Source of the DNA: Spirodela intermedia | Taxonomy: Eukaryota > Streptophyta > Magnoliopsida > Alismatales > Araceae | Direction: 5' to 3' | Length of the DNA: 64,000 bases | Assembly: GCA_902729315.2 (NCBI GenBank) | Contig: LR746265.1 | Span: 4,816,892 to 4,880,891 of the forward strand | Part shown: one piece after another, positions 32,865 to 43,847 of the stretch | How the letters are laid out: every line of letters begins with the position of its first letter | Numbering within the stretch: the stretch's first letter is position 1 | Program-made: the position numbers and the translations under genes | Notes under the pieces: generated by a model | The model's input: only the letters and a program-made list of their open reading frames with translations | Told to the model about the DNA's origin: nothing | The model's database searches: none

Positions 32865-34139
32865 GGGGATGGATCACCGTCCGATAAGAGCAGCCAAGGG
32901 GGTAACGATGATCTGACGAGGAGAGGATCACGGTAGTCCCTGCTGCTCCTCGCCTCTTACGATTTCCGCCAAATATAATGCAAGTTTTGCTAAGTTTTAT
33001 CGAAAAATGGGAGGAGAGGGAGAATATGTAAATAAATACGGGAATAAAAAGAGGGCATCTTCGGATAATCCATATTGGGATCGCATCCGAACCGGATGCC
33101 TGGAAATGGGAGCGGGGGGAATCGGATTCTCCGATCAGACCTCCGGAATTTGCAAGTTGAATGTAAAATTACATAGTGTGCCCTCCAGCGCTATGGTCTG
33201 TATCAGAATAGGGCTGTGAGGCCTGTTTTTGGGGCAATATTGGGCCTTCGGATGATATATCCGTAGCCTAGCCCATTTTGACTGGGCCGGTGATGGTCGA
33301 GGATAGCACGCCCTTCCCACAGGCTGGTCTCTGCGTTCGCTTCGTCTTCGTATCTCTCCGACGACCGGAAGTCACGTCGTTGTGATGCAAGTATGATGAT
33401 TCAGATAAATTGCGGCTTCGCATGCTTGTCTAATTGTTCCAGGAAGTGGGCTCGAGGTACCCATGCTCCGATTGCGCTCGAATGCATTTTTCGGTTTCTA
33501 TTCTACCCATAAACCTATTATTTATCCATATTCCTCAGAAATTCCCCGTTTTTTCTTCCTGTCGGGCGGAGGGGAGTAAGATCTTGCGGTAGTGATCAAA
33601 TGGCAACACTTCCATTTCTTCAACTTCCGGAGGAGCTTGAGGAAGGCAAGACGTTCATGGTGTTCTGCTCTGCTGGCTCGTGCTGAAGGACTAGAGAAGG
33701 CACGTTGAGAAGGACAGGACACTGTGGTTGATTTTTTTCTTGTACCTGGGTAGATCACAGAGACACCCACTCCTAAAATGGAAATTACCGGCTTGAGGAT
33801 AGGGGGAAAAACTTTCGCCCGCAAACATCCGGTTTCTGGCTCTCTTCGGGAACGGTGCCGAAGAGCGTTTCGCTCTGCAGCTGAATGAGGAACACAGGTC
33901 CTCAGGTCTCCGGCTCCAAGTTACGGCTCTCAATATTTCTCCACAGCCTGTAATCTGTTGAGGAATAGTGAGGGGCCCGAGGGAAGGCATGCCGCGACAT
34001 TTCTTCAGTTCTCAGCGCGCCCCCAGGAGACTCCTGGGTTCTTCGTTGCTTTCCCCCCCTCCTTACGGCTGGAATGAGATTTTCCATAGCAGTGAGGCAT
34101 CAATTGAACTTCTGATCTCTGCATCTGGTGAATGATCGA
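32865..34139. other. Spacer between NHL gene 1 and the LCB1 relic
   Basis: The first part is the NHL 3' region. At about 33238-33290, three GGCCCA/TGGGCC-type words cluster, followed by CT-rich sequence (33300-33360) resembling a 5' UTR, possibly the old promoter of the LCB1 relic. 33500-34100 shows only short frames that I do not recognise. Confidence 0.35.
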
Positions 34140-34149
34140 TTATCCTTGC

Positions 34150-35035
34150 CATGAGCGAAGGGCACCTCTTCATTGAAGTGCTCCGATCGCTGTCATTCTC
34201 GGAAGAACTACAAGCACCCAAAGAAATCACGAACAGAGAATGTCATTAGCTCGGTCTTTGAATCGGGTCACTAGTGATTTGGTCAACGGCATTGTTGGCG
34301 TGGATTAATTCTTGTGGCTTTCCCAATTACCGAAGAGATTCTATCTGAGCCTCCTGTGTTGGAAAGTTACAAAATTCAGGGGTTTTTCGCTGAACTATGT
34401 GTACAACATCCCTGTGCGACTGCTCACTGATTCAGAGGAATTTTGTAGTGCTGCAGGGGCACAGGAGATGGTTGATGGCAAAGAAGTGGTGAGCTTTGCC
34501 TGTGATAACTATCTCGTGGAATACATTGGTTAGTGTCTTTGACAGCCCTTTTTAGCTTTTCATCAGTCTCTTAGTTTGTTCCATGGGGTGTTAAACCCAA
34601 TGGTGATCTTCCAATCTAGTTTAAAATTATCTCAAAATGGATTGGCATGGAGGTGGAAAAAGAAATATATTCTTCTGTTCATTCTTCCCCTAGCAAGAGG
34701 AGGGTCTACAGTGGCGATGCAGAATGGCCATCGCTTGGGAGCACTGCATGGGGAAATAAGCAAGCCCGAAAAGCTCTGACCATAAATTGTTGTTGAAGCT
34801 GTATATCAGGTAATGTGGCTATAATCATCCCTCATCTAGCGGAAGTTATGCACATATATCCTTATTCATCGGTATGATTTAGCAAATTTATTTCCTTTCA
34901 TCTGAACTAAGGCTATGAGGTTGTAAAGATGTTCAGGGGATCAAATACCCTGCCGCCGTCGATTACTTGGAGGAAAACCCTGCACTGCTTACACGGTTGA
35001 GGACAATATATCTCTTCTATGCCGAGGTATTCAGA
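34150..35035 (+). pseudogene. Decayed serine palmitoyltransferase subunit LCB1 copy
   Basis: Three separated blocks in the correct order resemble plant LCB1, the ER subunit of serine palmitoyltransferase that starts sphingolipid synthesis. At 34150-34260 there is GHLFIEV followed, in a shifted frame, by NYKHPKKSRTE, like the LCB1 N-terminal membrane segment and its linker. At 34430-34532 there is SAAGAQEMVDGKEVVSF and a degraded version of the following ASANYLG motif. At 34940-35028 there is AAVDYLEENPALLTRLR, like the helix after the LCB1 catalytic-fold core. Frames differ between blocks, stops intervene and most of the middle domain is missing. The assignment rests on remembered family sequence and would need a protein search. 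Confidence 0.55.
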
Positions 35036-36227
35036 AACTGAAAAGGAATCCGAACAGTGTACATCTCCTGAAATCGCTTGCGTGTAGATTATCACATTCA
35101 TTCCGGGATTAAGTGAAAGTCGCGTCAAGTTTCTTTCCTTTATCCACTCAGTGCTTCGATCTTAGTGCAGAGTTGACAGATGTGCTGGGGTGAGGATCAC
35201 AAGCAATCCTCTGTCGCCCATTGTCTTCCTTCAACTGGAGAATTCCACTGGTTCGGTCGAGAGCGATCTACGGCTCCGTCAGGATGTTGTCAACAGCGTA
35301 AGGAAGCAAGACCGTTGTAGAACTACGGCTACGCCCGTGTTCCAGATGCCCTATTGCTGATGTCTGTTTCTTCGCGCAGGCCTTGATGGAAGCATTAGGA
35401 TGCTCGTCTCGACTTCTCATACGGAAGCCGATATGTTGAAAGATTCCCCCTTGCCGAGGAGGGCAGCTTCGGCGGCGTCGGCCGCACCACCGCCGAGAAG
35501 TAATGATTACACCCAAACTTGATGGAGAAGGAACGCGGGTAGGTAGCCCATTTACGGGGGTTACTAATCTTCTTCGGTAGTAAAAAAATGTTGCATTCGG
35601 TTTTAAATAGATACCTTTCTTATTCATCACTTTCACTTTTTTGATCTGATATCATGGTGATTCATCGGCGATTGTTATTTTGACCTTCACTGTTCTGCGT
35701 CTCTCTCTCTCTCTAGTTCATGAGACTCGACGAGAGCCCGTAAAGGTGGAGGCATCTATCTGCGCGCACTTAGAGAAGCTTTACGCATAGCTTTAGCTTT
35801 GAGAGAGAAGGAAAAGAAGATTGAAACTTCAATTCAAACAGTGGTTCTTCTACACATCAGCGATCAGGTCCACATTCCCATATGGATTCTCCGACAGAAC
35901 CATCATGAATCGCGAGCTGATTAATTATCCCGAGGGGAGAGAATCAATCTGCATATTCGCTTCTTCTAATCACTAGTCAACTGTTAGAGGTTAGTATATT
36001 CTTCAGGGGCGAGGAGACCTAAACCAGCCATAGATGCAGCCACCATAGACCAGAAAGCGCGGGCGAATCTGGAGCAACCCACTCCTTTTAGACGACCACT
36101 CGTGGCCAACGGTGATCCAACCAGCGGTGGAGCTCGCGGCCGTGGGAGGGGGATATGTGATCGCCTCCGAGAAGCCCGGCGCCTCGTTTATCCAGCCAGA
36201 GGACATCTCGCCGCCGCCGGGAGCCAA
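35036..36227. other. Spacer between the LCB1 relic and NHL gene 2
   Basis: 1.2 kb. A short CT run sits at 35699-35715. The frame of the second NHL gene stays open upstream to 36102 but lacks an ATG. No other gene is recognised. It presumably holds the promoter of NHL gene 2. Confidence 0.4.
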
Positions 36228-36863
36228 ATGTCTCAGCTTCTCTTATTGACATCCCCCAAGCACTGCGCCAAGAAAGGACTCGACGGGAAGAAGCTCAACA
36301 AGAAGTTCCTCTACGCCCTCTGCACCTTCTTGCTTACCATGCTCTCGGTCGTCCTCTTGGTGTGGGTCATCCTCCACCCCGCCAAGCCCCAGTTCTACCT
36401 CAAGGACGTTGGCGTCTACCAGTTGAGCCTCTCCTCCCCCCGGGCACTCAACTGCACCATCCAGTTCACCCTCGTTTCCAGCAACCCCAACGACCGGGTG
36501 GGGGTCTACTACGACGGCTTGCGGGCGTACGCCTCCTACAAGGGGAAGCTGATCACCACAGAGTCCGCTCTCCCTCCCTTCTACCAGGGTCACGGTGACA
36601 CCAATGTCCTCTGCGCCTCCCTCTCCGGCGCCGGCGTGGCCGTGGCCCCCTCCTTCCGCTATGACGTGAGCCGGGACGAGATCGCCGGGCAGCTGCCAAT
36701 AAAACTCAGGCTCGACGGGCGGGTGCGGTGGAAGGTCGGCACCTGGATCTCGGGGCAGTATCCCATCGATGTGGACTGCTCCATCATCGTCGGCTTCGCA
36801 CCCGGAGGCTGGCCCGCGTCGCCCATTACAACCCAGGGGAGCCACTGTTCCACCACGCTTTGA
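36228..36863 (+). CDS. NDR1/HIN1-like (NHL, LEA_2 domain) membrane protein 2
   Basis: Intronless, 211 residues from the ATG at 36228. The open frame continues upstream to 36102 but has no in-frame ATG there, and the chosen start gives the usual NHL topology. The order is a basic cytosolic segment (KHCAKKGLDGKKLNKK), a membrane span near residues 23-44 (FLYALCTFLLTMLSVVLLVWVI), the boundary motif HPAKPQFYL, then an LEA_2 domain with LVSSNPNDRVGVYYDGLRAY and RWKVGTW, ending with the conserved VDCSIIVGF strand. The sequence resembles the NHL1/NHL12 branch. It is in the same orientation as NHL gene 1, with the LCB1 relic between them. Confidence 0.93.
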   Translation: MSQLLLLTSPKHCAKKGLDGKKLNKKFLYALCTFLLTMLSVVLLVWVILHPAKPQFYLKDVGVYQLSLSSPRALNCTIQFTLVSSNPNDRVGVYYDGLRAYASYKGKLITTESALPPFYQGHGDTNVLCASLSGAGVAVAPSFRYDVSRDEIAGQLPIKLRLDGRVRWKVGTWISGQYPIDVDCSIIVGFAPGGWPASPITTQGSHCSTTL

Positions 36864-37196
36864 AAATGGGCTCGGTGCTGGCCAGCTGATACTGCATCGT
36901 TAGTGAATTCGGTAAACTTTAACCTCTGGTTTCGTGAGCTGCAACCCCATTCCTACTCTCTGTCCTCTCTCTCTCTCTCTCTACCCTCCTGTAGACAGCT
37001 ACTGGAGATTAACGAGCGTACGTAATTCTGCTTTCCATACTTGCTTCTATTTTTGTGGAGGAATGCGTGAGGTTGGAGGGAGGTGGATTTGGGTGGGATA
37101 CGATTAGATGAGGCAGATTGAGGAGACTCCAACGAGTCGATGGATCACGAAGAAATTAGCTTCTCTGTCTTCGTCGTACTCTCTCTCTCTCTCTCT

Positions 37197-37227
<31 letters not shown>

Positions 37228-37664
37228 TACAGGACAGGAGTTGGGTGGTGAATGAATGGGCGTGGCACTAGATGCATGCTCCCTCCGCCACCGTCTCACC
37301 GTGGGAAGAATGACGACGTTCATAATGTCGTAGGGCTGCTCACACTTCGTCGGATGGTGGAACGGTGAGAGGATTGATCGGTAGAGCTCTGACTGACGAC
37401 CGAAGATCTCAATCATCTCACCAGCTTCATGGCCATGGTGGTTACGAAGTAAAAGCTTCACAATATTTATTCTTGGCGACTTTTGTAGATATAATCCACC
37501 AAGAACTATTTGTGAAATTCGGCGTTCTTTCGTCACGTTTCATGGCAAGAAAATCGAAGGACGTAGTTTTGAAGAAATGGTTCGTCAGATATGAAGACTA
37601 TAAGTTCACAGTTCTGTCCGCTGTCATTTCTGTTCGGATCCCTTGACGAGAGGCGGCCCATGCA
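36864..37664. other. Spacer between NHL gene 2 and a PPR gene
   Basis: 0.8 kb with a CT run at 36965-36982 and a composite (CT)n(TA)n microsatellite at 37179-37228. Short frames on both strands are not convincing. Confidence 0.4.
37179..37228. repeat. Composite (CT)n(AT)n microsatellite
   Basis: About 20 bases of CT followed directly by about 26 bases of alternating TA, ending in ATACATAC. Confidence 0.95.
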
Positions 37665-39908
37665 ATGCTGCGGCGCCGGCGCCGCCATGTCGACCGGTTT
37701 CTCGCTGTGGCTGGGCTCTCGTCTTCTTCGTCATCTTCTTACCGTTCTTCCGCCTCCCCTCTGAAGCTCTCCTCTTTGTTCGAGTCTCTTGAAGACGCCG
37801 ACCTGGGGGGAGAAGGGGAGGCGGAGGACGACCGCCTCCATCGGACCATCGCGGGGCTCATCAACGGGCAACCTGTTCCTTGGCCGCCGCAGATTCTGTT
37901 TGCCCTCGCCGCCCTCGCCCCGCGGCTCACCCAGCCCACCATCGTCCGCGCTCTTGACCTCATAAAGCCGCCCTCTGCCGCCCTCAGGTTCTTCCGATGG
38001 GCACAATGCCGCCGCTGCCCTCAGTTATCCCTTGACGACCGCGCCCACTTTAAGATGCTCCAGGTCCTCTGCCGCTGCCGCAATCTCTCCGCCGCAACGG
38101 ACTTCCTCTTCTCCCTCGACTCCAAGACCACCACCAACGATTCCGGCGACGCCCGCATACTCCACGATCGGTTCTTCAATGCCCTCATCCGCGCCCACGC
38201 CCGCTCCGGCGAAATCCGCGAGTCCATCAATCTCTTTCGGCGAATGCGCGACGAGTTCGGCATCTCGCCCTCTGTTTTTTCCTTCAACAGTCTCCTGTCG
38301 GTGCTCCTCCGCCGCGGCCGGACGCACTCCGCCAGGAAGCTCTTCGACGAAATGGTCCAGCGCGATGTTGCTGGTGCCGCAGTCACTCCGGACGTCTGCA
38401 CCTTCAACATCCTCATCCGGGGTTACTGCCTCAACTCCATGGTCGATGATGGCTTCCGCTTGTTCAAGGAGATGGACCGATGGGGCTGCAAGCCCGATGT
38501 ACTGACCTACAACGCCCTCCTCGACGGGCTCTGTCGCGCAGGGAAGACTCGGATTGCTCACAATCTGCTCGACGGAATGCGGATGAAGAGTCCCGAGATC
38601 CACCCCACCGTGGTCTCCTACACCATCGTCATCCGCGGGTACTGTGGGATGCGCTGTATCGCGGAGGCGGTGGAGCTCTTTCGGGAGATGACTTGCTCCG
38701 GAGTCAAGCCCAGCAGCATCACCTACAACACACTGGTGCAGGGGCTCTGCGAGGCCCGGAGGATGGATCTGATCAAGGAGGTCATGGAGCAGGAAGAATG
38801 GGCCGCTTTCAAACCCGACACCTGCACGTTCAACACCCTGATCACAGCCTACTGCAACATGGGCTGCATCAAGGAGGCCCTCGAGGTGTTCGCCAAAATG
38901 AAGGGTATGAAGGCGAAGCCCGATTCGGCTACCTACAGCGTGCTGATACGCGCGCTGTGCCAAAGCGAGGACTTCCACCGGGCGGAGGCTCTCGTGGACG
39001 AGCTATTGGAGAAGGAGGTGCTCACGAGGAGAGCAGCAGGCTGCTGCGCCCCTCTGATGGCGGCGTACAACCCGATCTTCGACTACCTGTGCCGGAATGG
39101 GAGGGCGAGCAAGGCCGGGGCGGTGTTCCGGCAGCTGCTGGCCAAGGGCACCGTGGACGTGGCCTCGTGCAAGATCTTGATCTTGGGCCACTGCAGAGAG
39201 GGGGCTCTGCGCGACGCTCACGAGATCGTGGCGGAGATGGTGAGGAGGGAGCTCAAGCCGGACGAGGACACCTACGAAGCCCTGATCGACGGTTTCCTGA
39301 AGAGAGGAGACGTGGGTTTTGCAAGGAAGACGCTGGAGAAGATGCACGGCAGCGGACACCGCCCAAAGACCAGCACCTTCCACTCCGTTCTGTCCGGCGT
39401 TCTGGGCAGCGGCGGCGGCGGCCTCCTAGAAGGAGCTTGCGACCTGCTCACGACGATGCTGGAAAGGAAGATCCGGCCGAGCCTGGACCTCTCAACAGCG
39501 CTTGTTTCTGGGCTTTTCAGGGCTGATCTAAGCGCGAAAGCGTTCGAAGTTCTAGGGTTGTTGTATGACAGCGGATATAGAGTGAAGATGGAGGAGTTGA
39601 TGGCCTCTCTCTGTGATAGCCAGAAGCTGCCCGAGGCACGAGACCTGCTGCTGTTTTGCCTGAAGCAACCGCAGCAAAAGGTGGATGCCCAGGTGTGCGG
39701 CAAGGTGACGATGGGGCTGTGCCAGGCCGGGAGAGCTTCCGACGCATTTGGGCTGTTCCAAGAACTGACCGAGAGGGAGGTGGGTCTCTCGACAGGCATC
39801 CTCAAGGACTTGGAAGCTGCACTCGAGGCCCAAGGGAAACTGAAGCAGGCTCACTTTGTTTCCAAACGGAGAATGAGAGAAGAATCTGCGGGTGGAGGCC
39901 AAGATTGA
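37665..39908 (+). CDS. P-class pentatricopeptide repeat protein, At1g02060-type
   Basis: Intronless 747-residue PPR protein. The N-terminus (MLRRRRRHVDRF... then a Ser run) is Arg/Ser-rich and fits an organellar transit peptide. A spacer (PSAALRFFRWAQ) leads into a long P-type array from about residue 165 to 700, with motifs such as VFSFNSLLSVLLRRGRT, DVCTFNILIRGYCLNSMVDD, DVLTYNALLDGLCRAGK, TVVSYTIVIRGYCGMR, SSITYNTLVQGLCEAR and DEDTYEALIDGFLKRGDV. Motif order, linkers such as EKEVLTRRAAGCC, and the C-terminal FVSKRRM match my memory of Arabidopsis At1g02060, annotated as chloroplastic. There is no E or DYW domain. RNA target unknown. Confidence 0.93.
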   Translation: MLRRRRRHVDRFLAVAGLSSSSSSSYRSSASPLKLSSLFESLEDADLGGEGEAEDDRLHRTIAGLINGQPVPWPPQILFALAALAPRLTQPTIVRALDLIKPPSAALRFFRWAQCRRCPQLSLDDRAHFKMLQVLCRCRNLSAATDFLFSLDSKTTTNDSGDARILHDRFFNALIRAHARSGEIRESINLFRRMRDEFGISPSVFSFNSLLSVLLRRGRTHSARKLFDEMVQRDVAGAAVTPDVCTFNILIRGYCLNSMVDDGFRLFKEMDRWGCKPDVLTYNALLDGLCRAGKTRIAHNLLDGMRMKSPEIHPTVVSYTIVIRGYCGMRCIAEAVELFREMTCSGVKPSSITYNTLVQGLCEARRMDLIKEVMEQEEWAAFKPDTCTFNTLITAYCNMGCIKEALEVFAKMKGMKAKPDSATYSVLIRALCQSEDFHRAEALVDELLEKEVLTRRAAGCCAPLMAAYNPIFDYLCRNGRASKAGAVFRQLLAKGTVDVASCKILILGHCREGALRDAHEIVAEMVRRELKPDEDTYEALIDGFLKRGDVGFARKTLEKMHGSGHRPKTSTFHSVLSGVLGSGGGGLLEGACDLLTTMLERKIRPSLDLSTALVSGLFRADLSAKAFEVLGLLYDSGYRVKMEELMASLCDSQKLPEARDLLLFCLKQPQQKVDAQVCGKVTMGLCQAGRASDAFGLFQELTEREVGLSTGILKDLEAALEAQGKLKQAHFVSKRRMREESAGGGQD

Positions 39909-40399
39909 TATAGAGCCGGAATTGACCAGGAGATCAAAGTCCTAGGGACAAAATAATAAGTATTCTCGCGAATAGTCTTTTTTTCTCTATGCTATTTGCC
40001 GAAGTGGGCATCGATATGTGAAGATGTGCGATCCTGGAAGCGCAGGAGATGAGAGAACATTGTTAAAGATGCTATTGAGCTGTAGCCGACTGAGAGCAGG
40101 CAATTTTCCTCGGTGAAAATGACTGGCCCAACAACTGAACTCAGCCAAGCTTCTCGGAAAACCGATCAAAGATCGTAAAATGCTAATGCGGTTGCTGTTC
40201 TTCAGTATATAAATCCAAGATTCAGCTTATATTGCAGACCCGAGGAATTAAACAAGGAGGACGACATCTTCCGCGGCAGTGCACTGATCAGTCCGTAGAG
40301 GAAGACAACGGAAACGTATTGTCTAGAGAACGAATAATACAGAGGGCCAAGCAAATTTCACGGTGATACTCACCGAGATCAGCAACCCAGTGGAAGGGA
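39909..40399. other. Spacer between convergent PPR and Nudix-like genes
   Basis: About 0.5 kb containing both 3' UTRs. No repeat or coding segment is recognised. Confidence 0.4.
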
Positions 40400-41353
40400 T
40401 TATTCCGCATCGCGAGCAGCATCGTTAGGGATCCACTTCCAGAAATGCCTCTGAACAAACAAGGCTCCTTGGGGATATCCGGACTCCCCCGATTCCTCCG
40501 TGGAAAACTCCCCTTCCTGTGGGACGCCCTCCACCTCCGCGTCAACAAGGTGGAGGACGTATCGCGCGGGGAGGCCAGGGTAGGAGGCCGAGGGCCTCTC
40601 CTCCACCCTCGTCCGATAGGAGCCCGGCACAATTCTCACGACTGCCCCCTCGCCGAGCTCCTCGCGGATGGCCCTCGATGTGGCCTCCTCCACGGACTCG
40701 CTCGGCTTCATCTTCTCAGAGAGGGGGCGGCGGCGGCTCCTGATCGTTCCGTCGGAGAGGAGCTGGTGGGTCTCCACGAGCAACTCTCCTCGGGCGTTTC
40801 TGATCTGGACGGAAGCCACCTGAACTGTACGGAGGAGGGAGAGATCCGGTGCCAGACCTAATTGTTCTTGTCGATGGATGGAAGGGTCGATCCCTCTGTC
40901 CTCGCGGCCGTCGGTGGCTTGGAGAAGGAGGGAGGTCTCGCCCAGGGAGACCTCGAGCCAGAGGTTGTGGACGGTCTTCGTGCCGGGCTTGATGCCCCAT
41001 GAAGCGAAGGATTCAGCGGGGAGGCGAGGTCGGAGCCATTCGGAGAGCGACTCCGCCGAGGAGAACGCCAGCGCCGTCCTCGCAGTTGTCGACGGGGGGC
41101 TTGTGGACGGCGATCGCGTAGCCGGAGATGCCTTTGTCCCTCTCATCTTCCTCGCGGACCTCGGACGGAAAGAGGAGGGGGCAGAATTCGGCCAGGGGGA
41201 GAAGTTTCTGAAGAGGAACACGAGGGAAATGGCGACCGCCAATAGAGGGTTCGTATCAGTCGACGGCAGAGGGTGGGAGGAGGAGGAAGGGGAAGGGTTC
41301 AAGGAGGCGAGAAGGGCGTTGGTGATGGCGGCGCCGCAACGGGGTGGCGTCAT
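40400..41353 (-). CDS. Nudix-like membrane-anchored protein of unknown function
   Basis: Intronless frame; from the first ATG at 41353 it encodes 317 residues (the frame is open further to a TTG at 41410). A Pro/Ser-rich N-terminus contains one hydrophobic stretch near residues 34-49 (NPLLAVAISLVFLF), a possible anchor or part of a targeting peptide. An Arg/Ser-rich linker follows, then a globular C-terminal half. Within it, residues 214-235 read LSEKMKPSESVEEATSRAIREE and then LGE, resembling a degenerate Nudix box (expected R-E-x2-E-E-x-G; here R-E-E-L-G-E). Pyrophosphohydrolase activity is therefore doubtful. The C-terminus HFWKWIPNDAARDAE is hydrophilic. Exact family not identified. The gene converges on the PPR gene. 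Confidence 0.72.
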   Translation of the reverse strand: MTPPRCGAAITNALLASLNPSPSSSSHPLPSTDTNPLLAVAISLVFLFRNFSPWPNSAPSSFRPRSARKMRGTKASPATRSPSTSPPSTTARTALAFSSAESLSEWLRPRLPAESFASWGIKPGTKTVHNLWLEVSLGETSLLLQATDGREDRGIDPSIHRQEQLGLAPDLSLLRTVQVASVQIRNARGELLVETHQLLSDGTIRSRRRPLSEKMKPSESVEEATSRAIREELGEGAVVRIVPGSYRTRVEERPSASYPGLPARYVLHLVDAEVEGVPQEGEFSTEESGESGYPQGALFVQRHFWKWIPNDAARDAE

Positions 41354-41380
41354 ACCGGAGACCGTGACATGGCCGCCGCC

Positions 41381-41420
41381 GTCGACCCAAGGACGCCGCC
41401 GTCGACCCAAGGACGCCGCC
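41381..41420. repeat. Perfect 20-bp tandem duplication upstream of the Nudix-like gene
   Basis: GTCGACCCAAGGACGCCGCC is present twice head to tail (41381-41400 and 41401-41420). It lies in the presumed 5' UTR or promoter, just outside the first ATG of the minus-strand gene. Confidence 0.95.
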
Positions 41421-43452
41421 TGGAGGACGAGAGCCTAGGCGGCGAATGATTCGCCGAATCGCATCCACGTCAAACGCTCGACCCCAAGAGAGAGCCAAGT
41501 AGCCATCCCAGGCTGGGCCCGTGGCGAGCTTCGTCCGTGGGCTAGCAGATCCCGCCTCAACAAGGTCCGCCCACCTGTCCAACTTCCATGAGTTTTAGTA
41601 CAACATTTTGTTTCTTTAGAAAAAATATTATTATTTTTAAATAAATATTTATTTGAATAAGTTTAACTTTTTGACTACTGGTCGGGCTCCTGAATTTCTT
41701 TTAATCTGGCCCTATTGCTAAATTCATGCTTGCTATGAATTTAGTAGTTAGGGGAGAAATATGATTCTCTCTCTCTCTCTCTCTCTCTCCCCAAATATAT
41801 GATCTTGAAATCATCAAAACAGGTATTATCAAATTACTGGAGGGTCAAGTTAAAATTTTTTGAAAATTAGCAGAAGATGCCGATTCACTTAAACAAAGGG
41901 TGGTTAAGTGAAATGATTCCAATTGGATGCCCCATCCCACCTAAACCTCTACCCAATGGCACCATTGTCTCCACGAGGAGATGACGTGTGGGATAGAGAT
42001 CATGTGAACATATAATAGCCATCTTACCCCTTCATGCTGATTTCGAGAGATCTTTGAGTTGTGATAATGACACATGGGAGTGCAGCTTAAATCAAAGCCT
42101 TGTGCTTGGAATCCAATGACCATGACTTGCAAAATCTCACTGGTGCTTGCATTGGAGCAGCAAATTGTGAGTTGGTCATTAGATGCTTGAGGATAACTTT
42201 GGAATCACCAGAGAAGTTTCTATGCTTTGAGCATGAGAAAAAGAGGAAAAATGTTTAGATGGGAAGAAAAATTCTAGGAATTGTTTCTAACCCTTTTATA
42301 ACTGCTTCAACACCTCTAAAATTAATGAAAAGGCAAAACACACTCCAATCCACTGCATCAAACTACTCAAAGGAAGGGTGTTGGTCCAACGATTTTGAAG
42401 CTTCAGAATTGCAAGGCCTACTCTCCACATTCTAGATAAGTTTTGCCCTTAATGGTATAACTTTTATTCTTGTTCTTACATTCTCTTAATGGTTCATAGT
42501 GATAAGAACTGCACTAGTAGCAAGTGTTTAGGGGCACTTTTAATTTTTTTAGAGCCATGAATTTGGAATGGGGAGTAACTGCCAAGAACTTAGTAGTTGA
42601 CTAACTAGAGATTTGAATCTAGAAGATGCAAGGATAGGCTTGCTTGGTTTGTCTCTTAAAGTTACGAATTTATAAGTAAATGCTGGGTGCCGTTGAGCCT
42701 ATAGAACCAATAATCTAATGGTAGCGAGTTTCACCTAATAAGAGGTTATTGAAACCTAAAGACAATATCTCTCTAGAGTGTTATAAGCTTAGAGGGCTGG
42801 CTGACCCAATATTAATTCAAGAGTAGAGTCACTTTGTTTGACTAGAACACACTTATACGAGAGTCCTTTTGAGATTGTGCAAAAGGATTCATTCACCCTG
42901 CCTCTTAATTCCTTTGTAAACCGTATAAAATAGAACAAGTTCAAATGTCATTTTGGTACATAATTTAAGAAGGTAGCTCCGTTCCATGGTACTGAAGGTT
43001 CGCTTGTGTTACACCTGATAATAATAGTGAAATTTAAGCACTCTTCCTTAGGTTGAGGCAAGTAGATGATATTCCAAGTTTATGATATTGTCTTTTGTAC
43101 TCACAGTTTTTCATTGAAAATATCTGATGTTGATTGCTAAACATATTTTGCTTAACTTTATCACTGTATAGCCTTGATGAATAGCATTCAATCCCATTAA
43201 GTTCGCTTTTAAGAGGCGTGTGCGTGAAGCTCTTGCACCTCAGCAGACCTTGGCGAGATCCTATGAAAAGAATCCTATTTCGACTCATCGCCTGCTGACC
43301 ACTACTTTCATTTCGTTCTACTTCCCTCTCACCCTCACCGCATCTCTCTCCTTGTGAACCACGGAGGAGGTGGGGACGATCACATTCAAGCTTCATAGCC
43401 TAGTAAACTTTGAACACTTACAATATCAGGTTCAAGCTGGCAAGTGATTAGA

Positions 43453-43492
<40 letters not shown>

Positions 43493-43847
43493 CCTCTCTC
43501 TCTCTCTGTTTATAATACATATTTCTTTGTTTGAATGCGAATCCCATATGCCAGAGATCTAGCTGTCTCCACGATCCGGTATGGACACGTCTCCAACCCT
43601 CCTCGGGTAATAAAAATCTAATGTCATTGCAACCCTTGTTGATGACGTCATTCAATGGATCGATCAATAACACCATGACACCGTCCCTCGCACGTGTAGA
43701 CAAGAGGGTGGAGACCAATGTGCTCTTCCCCTCCTCGTTTCTCGGATTTACTTCCAGTATGTTCTTCTTCCCTCCCCTCATCTTTAAGCCTCACCGCCTC
43801 TCGCCTTTCCGCAGTTGAGAAGATTCATCCGTCGTCTGGATCATCGG
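41421..43847. other. 2.4-kb AT-rich intergenic region
   Basis: Contains (CT)n runs at 41766-41789 and 43458-43507 and otherwise AT-rich DNA with scattered stops on both strands. No gene, RNA or intact mobile element is recognised. Confidence 0.45.
43458..43507. repeat. (CT)n microsatellite with CCCTCC interruption
   Basis: About 50 bases of nearly pure CT repeats with one CCCTCCCT interruption, in intergenic DNA 340 bp upstream of the oxygenase pseudogene. Confidence 0.95.

Noticed and set aside
38025-38978. 317-codon minus-strand frame
   Set aside because: Antisense of the At1g02060-type PPR gene.
43386-43781. 131-codon minus-strand frame
   Set aside because: Includes the CT microsatellite as Arg-Glu repeats and has no recognised domain.
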